A DNA stretch of 64,000 nucleotides, from positions 62,001 to 126,000 of the forward strand of contig JAJFVF010000010.1 of the NCBI GenBank assembly GCA_021371935.1, in the 5' to 3' direction. This stretch comes from a bacterium (lineage in GTDB: Bacteria > Armatimonadota > UBA5829). Position 1 is the first letter of the stretch; the number at the start of each line of letters is the position of its first letter. This document shows positions 33,970 to 43,804 of this stretch, piece by piece. The notes below the pieces were generated by a model. It did no database searches. It worked only from the letters and a program-made list of their open reading frames with translations, and was not told the origin of the DNA. Made by a program: the position numbers and the translations under genes.

Positions 33970-35727
33970 CTATTTTTTTACTTCATTCTCTGTCGCCAGT
34001 TCAGATATAGTCACAAATGTGTAGCCTTTCTTCTTAAGCGCATCGATGATATCCGGCAGTGCCTGCAGGGTCACCCCCTCCAGGTTGTGCATAAGTATTA
34101 TTCCCCCCGGCCTTGCCGATGAGACGACGTACCTGAACATTTTTTCTTTCGACGTACCTTCGACCGATGCGCAGTTGGCAGTCCAATAGACGGCCGTCAT
34201 GCCGAGCTGTTTGACGATCTCAGGCAGTCGCTTGCCTGCCCGCGCTCCAGGCGGCCTGATAAAATGTGTGCCTCTGCCGGTTATCTTGCGGACACACACC
34301 GATCCGGCAGCTATTTCCTGCTCTATTTCCTTGGGGCTGAGAAACTCCAGCGCCCGGTGGTTATACGTATGGTTTTGGATATCGTGACCCTCACCAGCCA
34401 TGCGCTTGACTATATCAGGGAAAGCCTCGGCCTGCTTGCCGACTACGAAAAAAGTCGCCCTGACGCCTTTTTGCTTCAAGATATCGAGAAGCACGCCGGA
34501 ATCGGGTTTGGGTCCGTCGTCAAATGAAAGCGCTATTATCTTCCTACTTGTCTTGACGCCATAGAGCTTGGCAGTGTTCCCGCGAGTGCTGTTGAGCCTT
34601 GCAATCAAATCGGATGCGTCCAGATAATTCGGGTTTGCCGCGATTGTCCGTTCCAGCGCATCGACCGCAGTCGGTTCATCATGCATCTTGACGGCGCAGT
34701 GTGCCAGATTATAGTTGATCCCTGCCCGCGAGGGCTTCAGACACATAATTCTCCAAAGCCGCGCCCACAATTTAATCGCTTCATCGCCGGAGACAGGCTC
34801 TGATACTGCGCTCGACACGGCATTTTGCACCATCACCTGGATGCTCTTTTCGCTTACAGCGGACCCATATGTGTCGGTGCCGATGATCTTGACCGTGTGA
34901 GTGCCGTTTGCAAACCGGGTCGTATCCCATGAGTATGAAAACGGCGGATTATTGGTCATCCCGACGAATTTGCCGTCCACATGAAACGAAACAATGATTA
35001 CGCTGTCCGCCTTGCTGAGGTCGGCTTTTAGTGTGATCGTGCCGGAGACCTGAGGCAATTTGGAAGGTTTTGTTTTGTAGTCCGGGTCCTTTATCGGCCA
35101 GCCGGTGAATTGGATTGGTGCGCTTTTGAGGAACGTCATCAGGCAGCCTATGCGCTCACCAAACGCATCGTCCGAAGACTTGTCCTGAAGAGCCGTAAGC
35201 AGGGCCATTGCCTCGGAGTAATCGCCTTTGCTCATCTGACACAGCGCGCTCATCGCCTGCAGAGACTCATCCTCGCCCGCGTCGACCGCATATTTTCCCG
35301 ACTCGATGGCCTTCACATACTCTGTCGCGCCTTTTGTGGGCAGGTCACGAGCCTGGGAAAAACATTCTGCTGCTTCCTTGAGCTTGTTCTTGCTCAGGTA
35401 ATTGAGCCCTTTGCAGTAGTATGCGCAGGAGCAGTGCTTGTTGAGGTCAAGCGCCCGGTCAAACTCGGCTACGGCACCTTCGGAACGGCCTCCGCAAAGC
35501 AGAGTTACGCCCAGCGCGACATGTGCCAGCGTGTCACCGGAGTTGCAGGCAAGAGCTTCTTTCAGAGCGGCTGCGCTCTCATTTGTCTTGCCCTGTTCCA
35601 GTTCGCTCAGGCCGTCCGCTACATGCCCCAAATAGTCCTCAGGCGCACAAAAACATGCGCTGCCTGCGAAAGTCAGCAGCGCCGCGATTATCGTGATAAC
35701 ATGAAATTTGTGTATAACGTTCAACAC
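33970..35727 (-). CDS. TPR / Ig-like / polysaccharide deacetylase (NodB) protein
   Basis: 585 residues with a signal peptide (about 27 residues). Domains: TPR-like helices (about 35-200), a bacterial Ig-like domain (about 225-300, VSFHVDGKFVGMTNNPPFSY), another TPR pair (about 320-375) and a C-terminal NodB domain (about 390-580). NodB motifs: SFDDGP, HTYNHR (metal His pair), RPPGA, and LMHN for the second catalytic position. It likely removes acetyl groups from an extracellular polysaccharide or peptidoglycan. TPR fused to NodB is uncommon; the TPR part could tether it to a synthesis complex. Confidence 0.88.
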   Translation of the reverse strand: MLNVIHKFHVITIIAALLTFAGSACFCAPEDYLGHVADGLSELEQGKTNESAAALKEALACNSGDTLAHVALGVTLLCGGRSEGAVAEFDRALDLNKHCSCAYYCKGLNYLSKNKLKEAAECFSQARDLPTKGATEYVKAIESGKYAVDAGEDESLQAMSALCQMSKGDYSEAMALLTALQDKSSDDAFGERIGCLMTFLKSAPIQFTGWPIKDPDYKTKPSKLPQVSGTITLKADLSKADSVIIVSFHVDGKFVGMTNNPPFSYSWDTTRFANGTHTVKIIGTDTYGSAVSEKSIQVMVQNAVSSAVSEPVSGDEAIKLWARLWRIMCLKPSRAGINYNLAHCAVKMHDEPTAVDALERTIAANPNYLDASDLIARLNSTRGNTAKLYGVKTSRKIIALSFDDGPKPDSGVLLDILKQKGVRATFFVVGKQAEAFPDIVKRMAGEGHDIQNHTYNHRALEFLSPKEIEQEIAAGSVCVRKITGRGTHFIRPPGARAGKRLPEIVKQLGMTAVYWTANCASVEGTSKEKMFRYVVSSARPGGIILMHNLEGVTLQALPDIIDALKKKGYTFVTISELATENEVKK

Positions 35728-35978
35728 CCCTTACATGACGAAAATTTCAGGTAAATAGTTCAGTGGACGGTGCAAATCATCCTGCAAATGCGTGTGCATT
35801 GCCCATATGCGTACCTGCCGATACAAACGCTTAAACCTTGCGAAACAAACATGAAACAATTGGCTAGGATAATAGTACCGAAAAACTGAGCCGTACGGTG
35901 TTATTATAATAGCACGAAAATGCAAGGGCGCATCCGCGGCTATGTAAGCCTGGATTCAATAAGAGAGGAAGATAACTG

Positions 35979-38093
35979 ATGAGTAACCTAAATGGAAGCG
36001 AGCCGGTCAGCAGTTTGTACGGCTCCAATGTATTCAGCGAAGCGGTTATGCGTGAACGCTTGCCCAAGGATGTATACAAGTCCATCAAGCGCACAATTGA
36101 TGGCGGCGCCCCGCTGGATCCGAGCATAGCCGCTACTGTGGCAAGTGCAATGAAAGACTGGGCCATCGAAAAAGGCGCAACACATTTCTGCCACTGGTTC
36201 CAGCCGATGACCGGTGTGACCGCTGAAAAGCATGATGCATTCATATCCCCGACAGGTGACGGCCGCACTATTATGGAGTTCAGCGGCAAGGAACTTATTC
36301 AGGGTGAACCCGATGCTTCATCGTTTCCATCCGGTGGGCTGCGTGCAACATTCGAGGCTCGCGGCTATACGGCATGGGACTGCACTTCCCCGGTTTTCGT
36401 CAAGGAAAGCGGCGACAGCATCTCTCTGTATATTCCGAGCGCGTTCTGCTCATATACCAGCGAGGCGCTCGACAAGAAAACTCCTCTGCTTCGCTCTATG
36501 GATATCCTGAGCAAACAGGCTGTCCGCGTGCTGCGTGCCCTCGGCAACACATCATCCAATCATGTGACCGCCACACTCGGCCCTGAGCAGGAATATTTCC
36601 TGGTCGATGCCGATTTTGTTAAAGAGAGAATGGATCTTATCCTGTGCGGACGCACTCTCTTCGGCGCGCCGCCGCCCAAAGGTCAGGAGATGGAAGACCA
36701 CTACTTCGGCACAATCCACGAGCGAGTGGCGTCATTCATGACCGAAGTCAACGAAGAACTCTGGAAACTGGGCGTATCGGCCAAAACACAGCACAATGAA
36801 GTATCGCCTGCTCAGTATGAGCTGGCTCCCATATTCGCGACTGTCAACGTCGCCACAGACCACAACCAGCTCACCATGGAGACCATGCAGAAAGTGGCCA
36901 TCCGCCATGGTTTCGTCTGCCTGCTGCATGAAAAGCCCTTCGCCGGAGTGAACGGTTCGGGCAAGCACAACAACTGGTCTATCGTGACCGATGACGGCAT
37001 CAATCTGCTCGATCCGGGCAAGACCCCGCATGAGAACGAGCAGTTCCTTATCTTCCTGTGCTCCATAATCAGAGCGGTCGACAAGTATGCCAAGATACTG
37101 CGCGCAAGTGTGGCGACCTCCGGCAACGACCATCGTCTGGGAGCCAACGAAGCACCGCCTGCGATCGTCTCGATCTTCCTCGGCGATCAGCTCACCGATA
37201 TATTCAAGCAGCTCGGAAACGGCGGCGCGAAGAGCAGCAAGTCCGGCGGAGAACTCAAGCTGGGTGTCAGCACACTGCCCAAGCTGCCGATGGACTGCAC
37301 CGACCGCAACAGGACATCGCCGTTTGCATTCACAGGCAACAAGTTCGAGTTCAGAATGGTCGGCTCGACACAGTCTACTGCCGGTCCGAACTTTGTACTA
37401 AACAGCATCGTGGCCGATGTGCTCTCGGAAGTCGCTGATGCATTGGAGAAAGCTCCGGACGTGAGCGCCAAGGCTCAGGAAATCCTGGCCAAGATCGCAA
37501 CCGAACATAAGAAGATTATCTTCAATGGTGACAACTACACAGAAGAATGGACCGTTGAAGCGGAGAAGCGTGGTCTCCCGAACATTTGCAACTCGGTGGA
37601 TTCGCTCGATGCTATGCTGGAGCCGGATGTTGTCAAGCTCTTCTCCAAGCATGGGGTCCTTTCCGAGCATGAGTGGCATGCGCGCTACGAAATCCTGCTC
37701 GAAAGATACTGCAAAGAGATCAATATTGAGGGTCTGACCACGATAAATATCGCAAAGCGCCAGATTCTGCCGGTCGCGATCGAATATTCGAGCATGGTCG
37801 CAAACACCATCAACTCGGTGAAGGCTGCAGGCGCAACCTCAAAGGCTCAGAGCAAGATACTGACCGATGTCTGCTCACTGATCGACGACCTGCAGGTAGG
37901 CATCGTCAAGCTCGAAGAGGCTGTCGAAAAGTCCGCATCTGTCGAGGATGTGCCGAAGCAGGCTCGCGCTTATCGTGACAGCGTAATTCCGGCAATGGCC
38001 GAGGTCCGCAAGGCTGTCGATGCACTTGAGATGATAGTGGATGCAGATATGTGGCCGCTGCCGACATATGCGCAGATGCTGTTTGTCAGGTGA
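35979..38093 (+). CDS. glnN: Glutamine synthetase type III (GlnN)
   Basis: 704 residues, the length of GSIII, well above types I and II. Family motifs: [10 protein letters not shown] (ATP/glutamate loop), [20 protein letters not shown] and [16 protein letters not shown] near the N-terminus. It makes glutamine from glutamate, ammonia and ATP as a homo-dodecamer. GAGAGGA precedes the ATG. Upstream (35728..35978) a TATAAT at 35905..35910 is the only promoter hint, with no clear -35. A strong terminator follows. GSIII is common in Bacteroidetes, cyanobacteria, Armatimonadota and relatives. Confidence 0.95.
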   Translation: MSNLNGSEPVSSLYGSNVFSEAVMRERLPKDVYKSIKRTIDGGAPLDPSIAATVASAMKDWAIEKGATHFCHWFQPMTGVTAEKHDAFISPTGDGRTIMEFSGKELIQGEPDASSFPSGGLRATFEARGYTAWDCTSPVFVKESGDSISLYIPSAFCSYTSEALDKKTPLLRSMDILSKQAVRVLRALGNTSSNHVTATLGPEQEYFLVDADFVKERMDLILCGRTLFGAPPPKGQEMEDHYFGTIHERVASFMTEVNEELWKLGVSAKTQHNEVSPAQYELAPIFATVNVATDHNQLTMETMQKVAIRHGFVCLLHEKPFAGVNGSGKHNNWSIVTDDGINLLDPGKTPHENEQFLIFLCSIIRAVDKYAKILRASVATSGNDHRLGANEAPPAIVSIFLGDQLTDIFKQLGNGGAKSSKSGGELKLGVSTLPKLPMDCTDRNRTSPFAFTGNKFEFRMVGSTQSTAGPNFVLNSIVADVLSEVADALEKAPDVSAKAQEILAKIATEHKKIIFNGDNYTEEWTVEAEKRGLPNICNSVDSLDAMLEPDVVKLFSKHGVLSEHEWHARYEILLERYCKEINIEGLTTINIAKRQILPVAIEYSSMVANTINSVKAAGATSKAQSKILTDVCSLIDDLQVGIVKLEEAVEKSASVEDVPKQARAYRDSVIPAMAEVRKAVDALEMIVDADMWPLPTYAQMLFVR

Positions 38094-38112
38094 TCGGCTG
38101 ATAATAAAATAG

Positions 38113-38146
38113 CAAAAAGCCGGGGCATTTTGTCCCGGCTTTTTTA
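38113..38146. terminator. Terminator behind glnN
   Basis: AAAAGCCGGG pairs with CCCGGCTTTT around a short loop, followed by TTT. Its A-rich left side makes it work also for the converging metalloprotease gene. Confidence 0.88.
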
Positions 38147-40783
38147 TTACGTGTATGGAATGAAACCATAGATGCCGGTACTGATCGGCTCCGTGGGCTG
38201 CTGATCCTTTGGAGCGCGTTCCCAATGCACTTTGATCGAATCCAGTATACGGCCGGGATGCATGGCTTCATATATACTCCAGATGTAATCCTTTGCAGTC
38301 TCAATGTTCGGTGCGCAGACCAGCAGCGACATTCTCTTCATCTTCAGCGGTGAGCCGTCAAGGTCAATGGTCGATACCCACGCCGTGCATTCAGATGTTG
38401 ACTCTTCACACGAAGTCAGCCCCTTGAATATGCCGGGAAGCAATTCCTCAACGGGTGTTGCGTCAGGGAGAGTCTCCTTGCATACGTTTAATGCTTCAAG
38501 AAGCAGGCTGTGCGCACGTTCTTTATTTTCATTTTGATATTCTATGTTCGCAAGACAGAGTAATGACGATGGACTGAATCCAAGCTCAACCACTGCTTCC
38601 AGGTAGTGTTTCGCCTTTTCCATCTCCCCTGCATCAAAACAAATTCTGCCCACTGTCCCAAGGGTTTTTGGTCCCGGCTCTTTTTCAAGAAGTGTATTTA
38701 TCATATTATCGGCATCATCTGCATGTCCAAGAAATGTTTCTGCAACGAGTGCGCATAGCATAACCTCATAATCATCGGGTTGTTCCTTTTGAATGATCGC
38801 GATCTGCTCATTTGCCGCTTTTGCTCGCCGCAAGTCAAGCAGCACCTTGGTCAAAAGCAATCGCAGCGAATGATCGTTCGGCGCCAGGCTCACTGCACGT
38901 CGTATGTTGAACAGGGCTTCATTTAGTTTTTCGCGCTCCCACTGACATCTCGCAAGCAGCGCAAGCACGGTCGGCTCATTAGGGTATCGCGCTGCAGCGT
39001 CAATCAGATAAACTTCAGCAGCGTTCCAGCTTCTCTGCAGCGCAAATGCCCATCCAAATCCCCATGTCAACGTGCCGACGAGGTTGCAGCGGCTGTATAT
39101 AGTGTTGATTGACCGATTCGAGGCGTCCGCGTTGCCGAAATAGGCCTCAGATACGCCGTTAGCCAAAAGAGCCTCGTCACATTTGGAGCTGGCCATGATA
39201 GCCAGTCTTGAAGCGGCGAGTGCTGTCTTGTAGTCGCATTCCTTGAGAGCGGCATAGGCACGGTCTGCCCAATATCTCGCTAAGTTTGCTCTGCCCATCC
39301 TGAGCGGCTTGGCTTGATTCGAAAGCATGGCCTCAAACTCTTTGTCGTTCGCGTCATCAGGATCAGGATTGCACCTCAGCTTCTCATCTACCAGTCTGTA
39401 ACTTGGGAATGGAAGCCCAACGCGCTCACTGTAACCCATAATTCGGAACAGAGCAACACAGATCACAAGGATGGCTGCCATTATCAAAACAGCCAGAATA
39501 GATGCGCTACTGAGCAAGCCTACTATGAAAAACATCAGCGTGAACACACCGATAATAATGAAGAGCGCCTGCCATCCAGTAAACTTCATTTGGCCGATCG
39601 ATTTTTTGCGAATCCAGCGCGCCAGTCTATTCGTATCATCCTGCTCAGCCAAGCTGATGACTCGCTCGATCTCGTCGGCAATTTTCCTGGCCACAAAATC
39701 CGGGTCTCTGATTAGACTGATTGCGGGTTCGCCTGCCTCTGAAATTTCACCCTCACCCCACATCGCCAACCTGTCGGCTGTGGTCGGGTGGGTGTTGAAA
39801 TCACCTGGTTTGCTGTTCGCAAGTGTCTTATTCACCAGTTCAGTTCGCTCTTCACCATCTGCCGGGGAGAGTCTGGCGTGAAGCCAGTCCGTGAAACTCT
39901 CATCGCGTTCAAGATGCATCAGACGCTCTTTGAACGTCAGGTCCCGGCCTTTTATTGAAGCGATATCTGTTGCCAGCAGTGCACTCTTGCACGCGCCTGC
40001 TCCGCATATCCGGGCAGCCAAACGGTCTGCCGCGAACTCATCTTGCCTCATATATGCCGATACAAGTTTGAGAGCGAGTTTTGCAAATTGTCCTGCGATG
40101 CCCGAGAGAATCTCAGCGAGATAAAACCGCTGCTTTGCTTCATGGACAGAAGAGCACAATGATGAAAGCTCCTGCGACATCTGGATACAGCGATATGTGC
40201 CGTTTATGACGACATTGCGATACCCGCGATTGATCAGTTTTGCATGAGAGAGTTCATGCGCCATTATCGCAGCCAGTTCTTGCTCAGAGAGGATCGCCAG
40301 CATATCGAAACCGATCATAAGTCGAGTGCTTCCCTTGCCGGTTCGATAGCCGGATAGATGAACCGAGGCATTGTTTTCCATTTCAAGGACTATCCCATCA
40401 GGCGGCACAACACCAATTTTGCTGGCCAACTCTGTTGAAAGCTCATATAGCCTCGGCGCAACTGATTTTGGGAGTTTGATATGGCAGTCTCGGCTCTCCT
40501 CGAACTTGAAACTGCGAATGATTGTGATCAGCAGCGAGTATACTGCCTGTGTGGGGGCTATAATCTTTCCAGCCAACCCGATCCTCGCAGCCGGTATTAT
40601 TAAAGCAATATCCATAGCAAGAACGACCAAGGTAATTGCAATAGCGCCAGCGCCAAATACATAGCTCAGCAAAGAAATCAGAGCACACCAGACAAGCAGA
40701 GCCGTGTGAGCGCTTCCAGACAGTGGCTTTTCAGGCTTGAGACTTTGCGTGGTTTTGCTCTGCTTTGCAGAATCAATCGTCAT
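38147..40783 (-). CDS. M48-family metalloprotease with TPR domain
   Basis: 878 residues. Two N-terminal membrane helices (about 30-75), an M48 peptidase domain with HELSH in IMAHELSHAKLINRG (about residue 180) and the third zinc ligand in QDEFAADRLAARI, two further helices (about 400-445), then a long TPR region (about 510-800). The last 70 residues are separate. It is an inner-membrane zinc protease like HtpX/Ste24, with TPRs probably for substrate or partner binding. Length is about twice that of plain M48 members. It converges with glnN. Confidence 0.88.
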   Translation of the reverse strand: MTIDSAKQSKTTQSLKPEKPLSGSAHTALLVWCALISLLSYVFGAGAIAITLVVLAMDIALIIPAARIGLAGKIIAPTQAVYSLLITIIRSFKFEESRDCHIKLPKSVAPRLYELSTELASKIGVVPPDGIVLEMENNASVHLSGYRTGKGSTRLMIGFDMLAILSEQELAAIMAHELSHAKLINRGYRNVVINGTYRCIQMSQELSSLCSSVHEAKQRFYLAEILSGIAGQFAKLALKLVSAYMRQDEFAADRLAARICGAGACKSALLATDIASIKGRDLTFKERLMHLERDESFTDWLHARLSPADGEERTELVNKTLANSKPGDFNTHPTTADRLAMWGEGEISEAGEPAISLIRDPDFVARKIADEIERVISLAEQDDTNRLARWIRKKSIGQMKFTGWQALFIIIGVFTLMFFIVGLLSSASILAVLIMAAILVICVALFRIMGYSERVGLPFPSYRLVDEKLRCNPDPDDANDKEFEAMLSNQAKPLRMGRANLARYWADRAYAALKECDYKTALAASRLAIMASSKCDEALLANGVSEAYFGNADASNRSINTIYSRCNLVGTLTWGFGWAFALQRSWNAAEVYLIDAAARYPNEPTVLALLARCQWEREKLNEALFNIRRAVSLAPNDHSLRLLLTKVLLDLRRAKAANEQIAIIQKEQPDDYEVMLCALVAETFLGHADDADNMINTLLEKEPGPKTLGTVGRICFDAGEMEKAKHYLEAVVELGFSPSSLLCLANIEYQNENKERAHSLLLEALNVCKETLPDATPVEELLPGIFKGLTSCEESTSECTAWVSTIDLDGSPLKMKRMSLLVCAPNIETAKDYIWSIYEAMHPGRILDSIKVHWERAPKDQQPTEPISTGIYGFIPYT

Positions 40784-40925
40784 ATTCGATCTCCCCGCCG
40801 ATGAAAATCGGTTACATATACCAATAATGTTCGACCAAAGTTACATTTCGACCTTCAGTTGCTTGTTACCGGAGTCAGTATGGGAATAAATCAACCGAAT
40901 TACCAACAAAAGGAGGCATATTACG

Positions 40926-41192
40926 ATGCGGCTAAACATATTGGCCTTTGGTCTGACCTGCGGAATAATGTGGGGTTTCGGAGTTTTCTTTCTCACATGG
41001 TGGATAATGGCATTCATGGGTGTGACGAATGACCCTATCGTGCTTGGTTATATGTACAGAGGCTATAACATCAGCCCAATTGGAAGCGTTATTGGATTGG
41101 CGTGGGCTTTAGCCGATGGGTTTGTAGGCGGCGTGATATTCGCCTGGTTATACAATCTGATAACAAGCAAGATGCATCCATCCAACGAGTGA
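40926..41192 (+). CDS. Small two-helix membrane protein (holin-named family)
   Basis: 88 residues. Helix one LAFGLTCGIMWGFGVFFLTW, a loop with GYMYRGYNISPIGS, and helix two (SVIGLAWALADGFVGGVIFAWLYN). I recall many small proteins of this pattern in environmental genomes named bacteriophage holin, but no phage genes are near and the role is not established. AAAGGAGG precedes the ATG. Confidence 0.75.
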   Translation: MRLNILAFGLTCGIMWGFGVFFLTWWIMAFMGVTNDPIVLGYMYRGYNISPIGSVIGLAWALADGFVGGVIFAWLYNLITSKMHPSNE

Positions 41193-41339
41193 ACTCTATC
41201 TTGAATCAGCCAAGATAATTTTGTGTCGGTTACAAACGTTGAGTGGGAGGGCGGACACGGTCATCTGTTTCCAGGACAAAAAAACAGTGCTATGGGACGT
41301 CTATAACAGTGACAGACAAAAAATATGGAGGAGAAAGCT

Positions 41340-41879
41340 ATGAAGTATTGGATTGCAATTTTTGTTCTGGCACTGGCATTGGCAGGTTGCGGCAGGCAAA
41401 ACGTCAATCTTCCAGGTTGGGCGCCCAAAAACCCTTCTTCTGGGTTCGTCAGAGCTGCAAATGCGCTGAAATCGTTCCCGGACGGATCCGACAAGGCGCA
41501 AGATGCCCGTCTTCATCAAATCTTGGTGCCTGCATGGGAGTTTTTAGGCACACTTGGCGATGATCAGATCAGCAGTCTGACCAATAACAAGCAACTCCGT
41601 CTGCCCTACGGTTCATTAACGAAAGCTCAGCAGAGCCTGATCTCCAGCTTTTTTGAGACCTATCGACAAACAATGAAAAATGTGCCTCCCAGTGACGACT
41701 GGCCAAGTGATGAATTGGCAGAGATCGTTAAACTCGGCGCAAAACAAGACTTGTCGAATGTGGATATACAACTGGATATCAGAGCAAACAATCTGGTGCG
41801 ATTTGCCTGTGTTATCCAATATCCGAATGGAAGCGAGAGTAAGCCACTGCCTCTTATTGGTTTGGGATATATGCGCTGA
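41340..41879 (+). CDS. Lipoprotein, unknown
   Basis: 179 residues from ATG 41340 (GGAGGAGAAAG upstream). The signal peptide KYWIAIFVLALALAGCG has a lipobox LAGC, so Cys17 should be lipidated. The mature part is helical and polar with no family I recognise (FVRAANALKSFPDGSD, LTKAQQSLISSFFETYRQTM). It sits between a small membrane protein and an acetyltransferase, all on the plus strand. Confidence 0.78.
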   Translation: MKYWIAIFVLALALAGCGRQNVNLPGWAPKNPSSGFVRAANALKSFPDGSDKAQDARLHQILVPAWEFLGTLGDDQISSLTNNKQLRLPYGSLTKAQQSLISSFFETYRQTMKNVPPSDDWPSDELAEIVKLGAKQDLSNVDIQLDIRANNLVRFACVIQYPNGSESKPLPLIGLGYMR

Positions 41880-41933
41880 AAACCGTCAGACCAATTGGAG
41901 GTGTTATTGGACTTTGGTCGACGGGTTCGTGGA

Positions 41934-41963
41934 TTGGCCTGGCAGTTGTCTTGCTGTTATACT
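41934..41963 (+). promoter_or_regulatory. Promoter ending at the start codon (possible leaderless mRNA)
   Basis: TTGGCC (41934..41939), 18-nt spacer, TATACT (41958..41963). ATG 41964 and ATG 41970 follow at once, so transcription would begin about at the second ATG. Confidence 0.45.
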
Positions 41964-42437
41964 ATGGATATGAAAGACATTGCCCAAGAGTTTCAGTTCA
42001 TGGACCCGGGACATCTTGTCGACGAAGAACTTGAACTCATACTTGTTGAGAGGCTGCCTGGCGATCCTGCGCGCGCCTTTGTTCCTGCCTATGTGTTCGA
42101 TATGCGTGTTGACGGCCAGAAGGTCGGTGGTATCAACCTGCGAATCGGCAATACTGATGGTATTGTCACTTACGGTGGACATATCGGGTATGTCGTTGAG
42201 CCTGAGTCACGCGGGCATCATTATGCTGAGCGGGCCTGTCGACTGGTTTTTCCATTGGCTAAAAATCATGGTCTCACAATCCTCTGGATAACTTGTAATC
42301 CAGATAACATACCTTCTCGTAGGACATGCGAGCGGTTGGGGGCGACTTTGGTCGAGATCGTCGATCTTCCCGAAGATAACAATATGTATCAGCGGGGGGA
42401 ACGTGAAAAGTGCCGATTTAGGATTGATTTAGATTAA
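41964..42437 (+). CDS. GNAT acetyltransferase
   Basis: 157 residues from ATG 41964; ATG 41970 is the alternative. The C-terminal GNAT core shows GGHIGYVVEPESRGHHYAER (acetyl-CoA loop with R-G-H), then ACRLVFPLAKNHGL and CNPDNIPSRRTCERLGATLV. This pattern is typical of RimJ-like small-molecule or tagged-peptide acetyltransferases. No ribosome-binding site is visible, and a -10 box abuts the ATG, so translation may be leaderless. A longer open frame upstream lacks start signals. Confidence 0.82.
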   Translation: MDMKDIAQEFQFMDPGHLVDEELELILVERLPGDPARAFVPAYVFDMRVDGQKVGGINLRIGNTDGIVTYGGHIGYVVEPESRGHHYAERACRLVFPLAKNHGLTILWITCNPDNIPSRRTCERLGATLVEIVDLPEDNNMYQRGEREKCRFRIDLD

Positions 42438-42508
42438 GCAATTCACACTAAGTAAATTGCATCTCCCATATTACGAACACATGTCTTTGATATAATCAAG
42501 ACCGTATA

Positions 42509-43783
42509 TTACTTAATTTCCCCTGGGTTTGCATACTGCTTCATTACGTCAGAGTATGCACTTTGTATCTCTGCAATAGAGGGCTGCCTCAGGGCTGCTT
42601 GATGTGCATAAGACTCCGCCTCGGACTTCCTTCCCAACTTAATCAGCAGTGACAAGCAGTCTCTAAGTCCTTCAATATCTCTGGGGTTGAGCGCAAAAGC
42701 TTTTTTGTATTCGATTACTGCATCTTTCGGCCTGGAGCTTTCGAGGAACCTGGCATAGCTGAAATGAATGCCGGCTTCGCATGGACCGAGCGTCAATGCT
42801 TTTTTATAATGCTGCCAAGCTAAGTCCATCTGATCGTTATAGAATGCTGATTGTGCAAGAAGCATGTGTGCATACGCAGAGAAAGGGCGCAGCTTTACTA
42901 ATTCTTTGGCACAAGAAAGCTGATCATTGAGTGTGGAAACAGTGAAGTAGTGGATTATGTTTAAGAAAGCTTCTTTTGAATTCTCAGTCGATGATTGGAG
43001 AGGCCTATAATTCTTTGGCTCATTGATTTTGCGCGTGATTGCGGCCAATTGGTTTGCGGTGCATGTTCCGATTGCAGTAGTGTAGCCCAACTTTTGACTA
43101 TGTGCGCGTGTATGGAATATACCAACCATGTTGCCCGTGTTTGATGAGATGACCGGCGAACCGGGCCAGACAGACTCGACCTCCTGACTGGTATCACGCA
43201 TCCACAACATAAGCGGTTGGCCATGCTTAACACCCACGGCTGTCACAGTTAATTTGTCTGTACATAGATCAAGCTCACTTTCCATACGAACTTTTTTTGT
43301 ATTATAGAAGGATATTAAGACACGATCTGTGTCCAATATCTCTTGCTCTTTTGCAAGCGAGAAGGCGGGATGCTTGGTCCATGGCAATTTCAGAATGGCA
43401 ACGTCCAATTTAGGATAAATTGCTACAATTCTTGCCTCGCAAATGTCGCCTAAATAGGGGCTGATGACATAGGGATTACTTAACCCTGTAAAGTTGTTGT
43501 AGCGGTGTGACTGCACAATATACTCGCAACTTGCAACTAAATACCTGCCATCTCCAAACACAAATCCGGGACCTATTTTCCATGAATTGCCCCATGAATT
43601 AATAATTATCAGCAGTGCTTCAGGATCAAGCTGCTTCCCGTTTTCAAATGTGATGGCTTCCTGCTGTTTTACCTTAGGATTCTGTATTTGATCTGCATTA
43701 ATGCGTAGGCTGATGGTGCCAACGCTAACCAAAATAAATAGTATGCAAACTAATTTAGATATAACTCTGGGATGAGACTCCAT
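42509..43783 (-). CDS. Trypsin-like pseudoprotease with TPR domain
   Basis: 424 residues from ATG 43783 (GGAGGAACGA upstream). Signal peptide about 30 residues, a trypsin-fold domain (about 45-250) and C-terminal TPRs. It is a paralogue of the next gene, 21 nt apart. At the catalytic His position the sequence is VASCEYIV (His replaced by Glu in the alignment), and at the serine position VWPGSPVIS (Ser replaced by Pro); the Asp in KLDVAILKLPW remains. It should not cleave peptides. The TPR half is about 90% identical to the paralogue, the protease half much less. Confidence 0.82.
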   Translation of the reverse strand: MESHPRVISKLVCILFILVSVGTISLRINADQIQNPKVKQQEAITFENGKQLDPEALLIIINSWGNSWKIGPGFVFGDGRYLVASCEYIVQSHRYNNFTGLSNPYVISPYLGDICEARIVAIYPKLDVAILKLPWTKHPAFSLAKEQEILDTDRVLISFYNTKKVRMESELDLCTDKLTVTAVGVKHGQPLMLWMRDTSQEVESVWPGSPVISSNTGNMVGIFHTRAHSQKLGYTTAIGTCTANQLAAITRKINEPKNYRPLQSSTENSKEAFLNIIHYFTVSTLNDQLSCAKELVKLRPFSAYAHMLLAQSAFYNDQMDLAWQHYKKALTLGPCEAGIHFSYARFLESSRPKDAVIEYKKAFALNPRDIEGLRDCLSLLIKLGRKSEAESYAHQAALRQPSIAEIQSAYSDVMKQYANPGEIK

Positions 43784-43804
43784 TCGTTCCTCCAGCAGCA
43801 ACCA

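Noticed and set aside
40926-41192. Phage holin, hence a prophage remnant
   Set aside because: The holin name is only habitual for this small membrane family; no lysin, capsid, tail or integrase gene is near.
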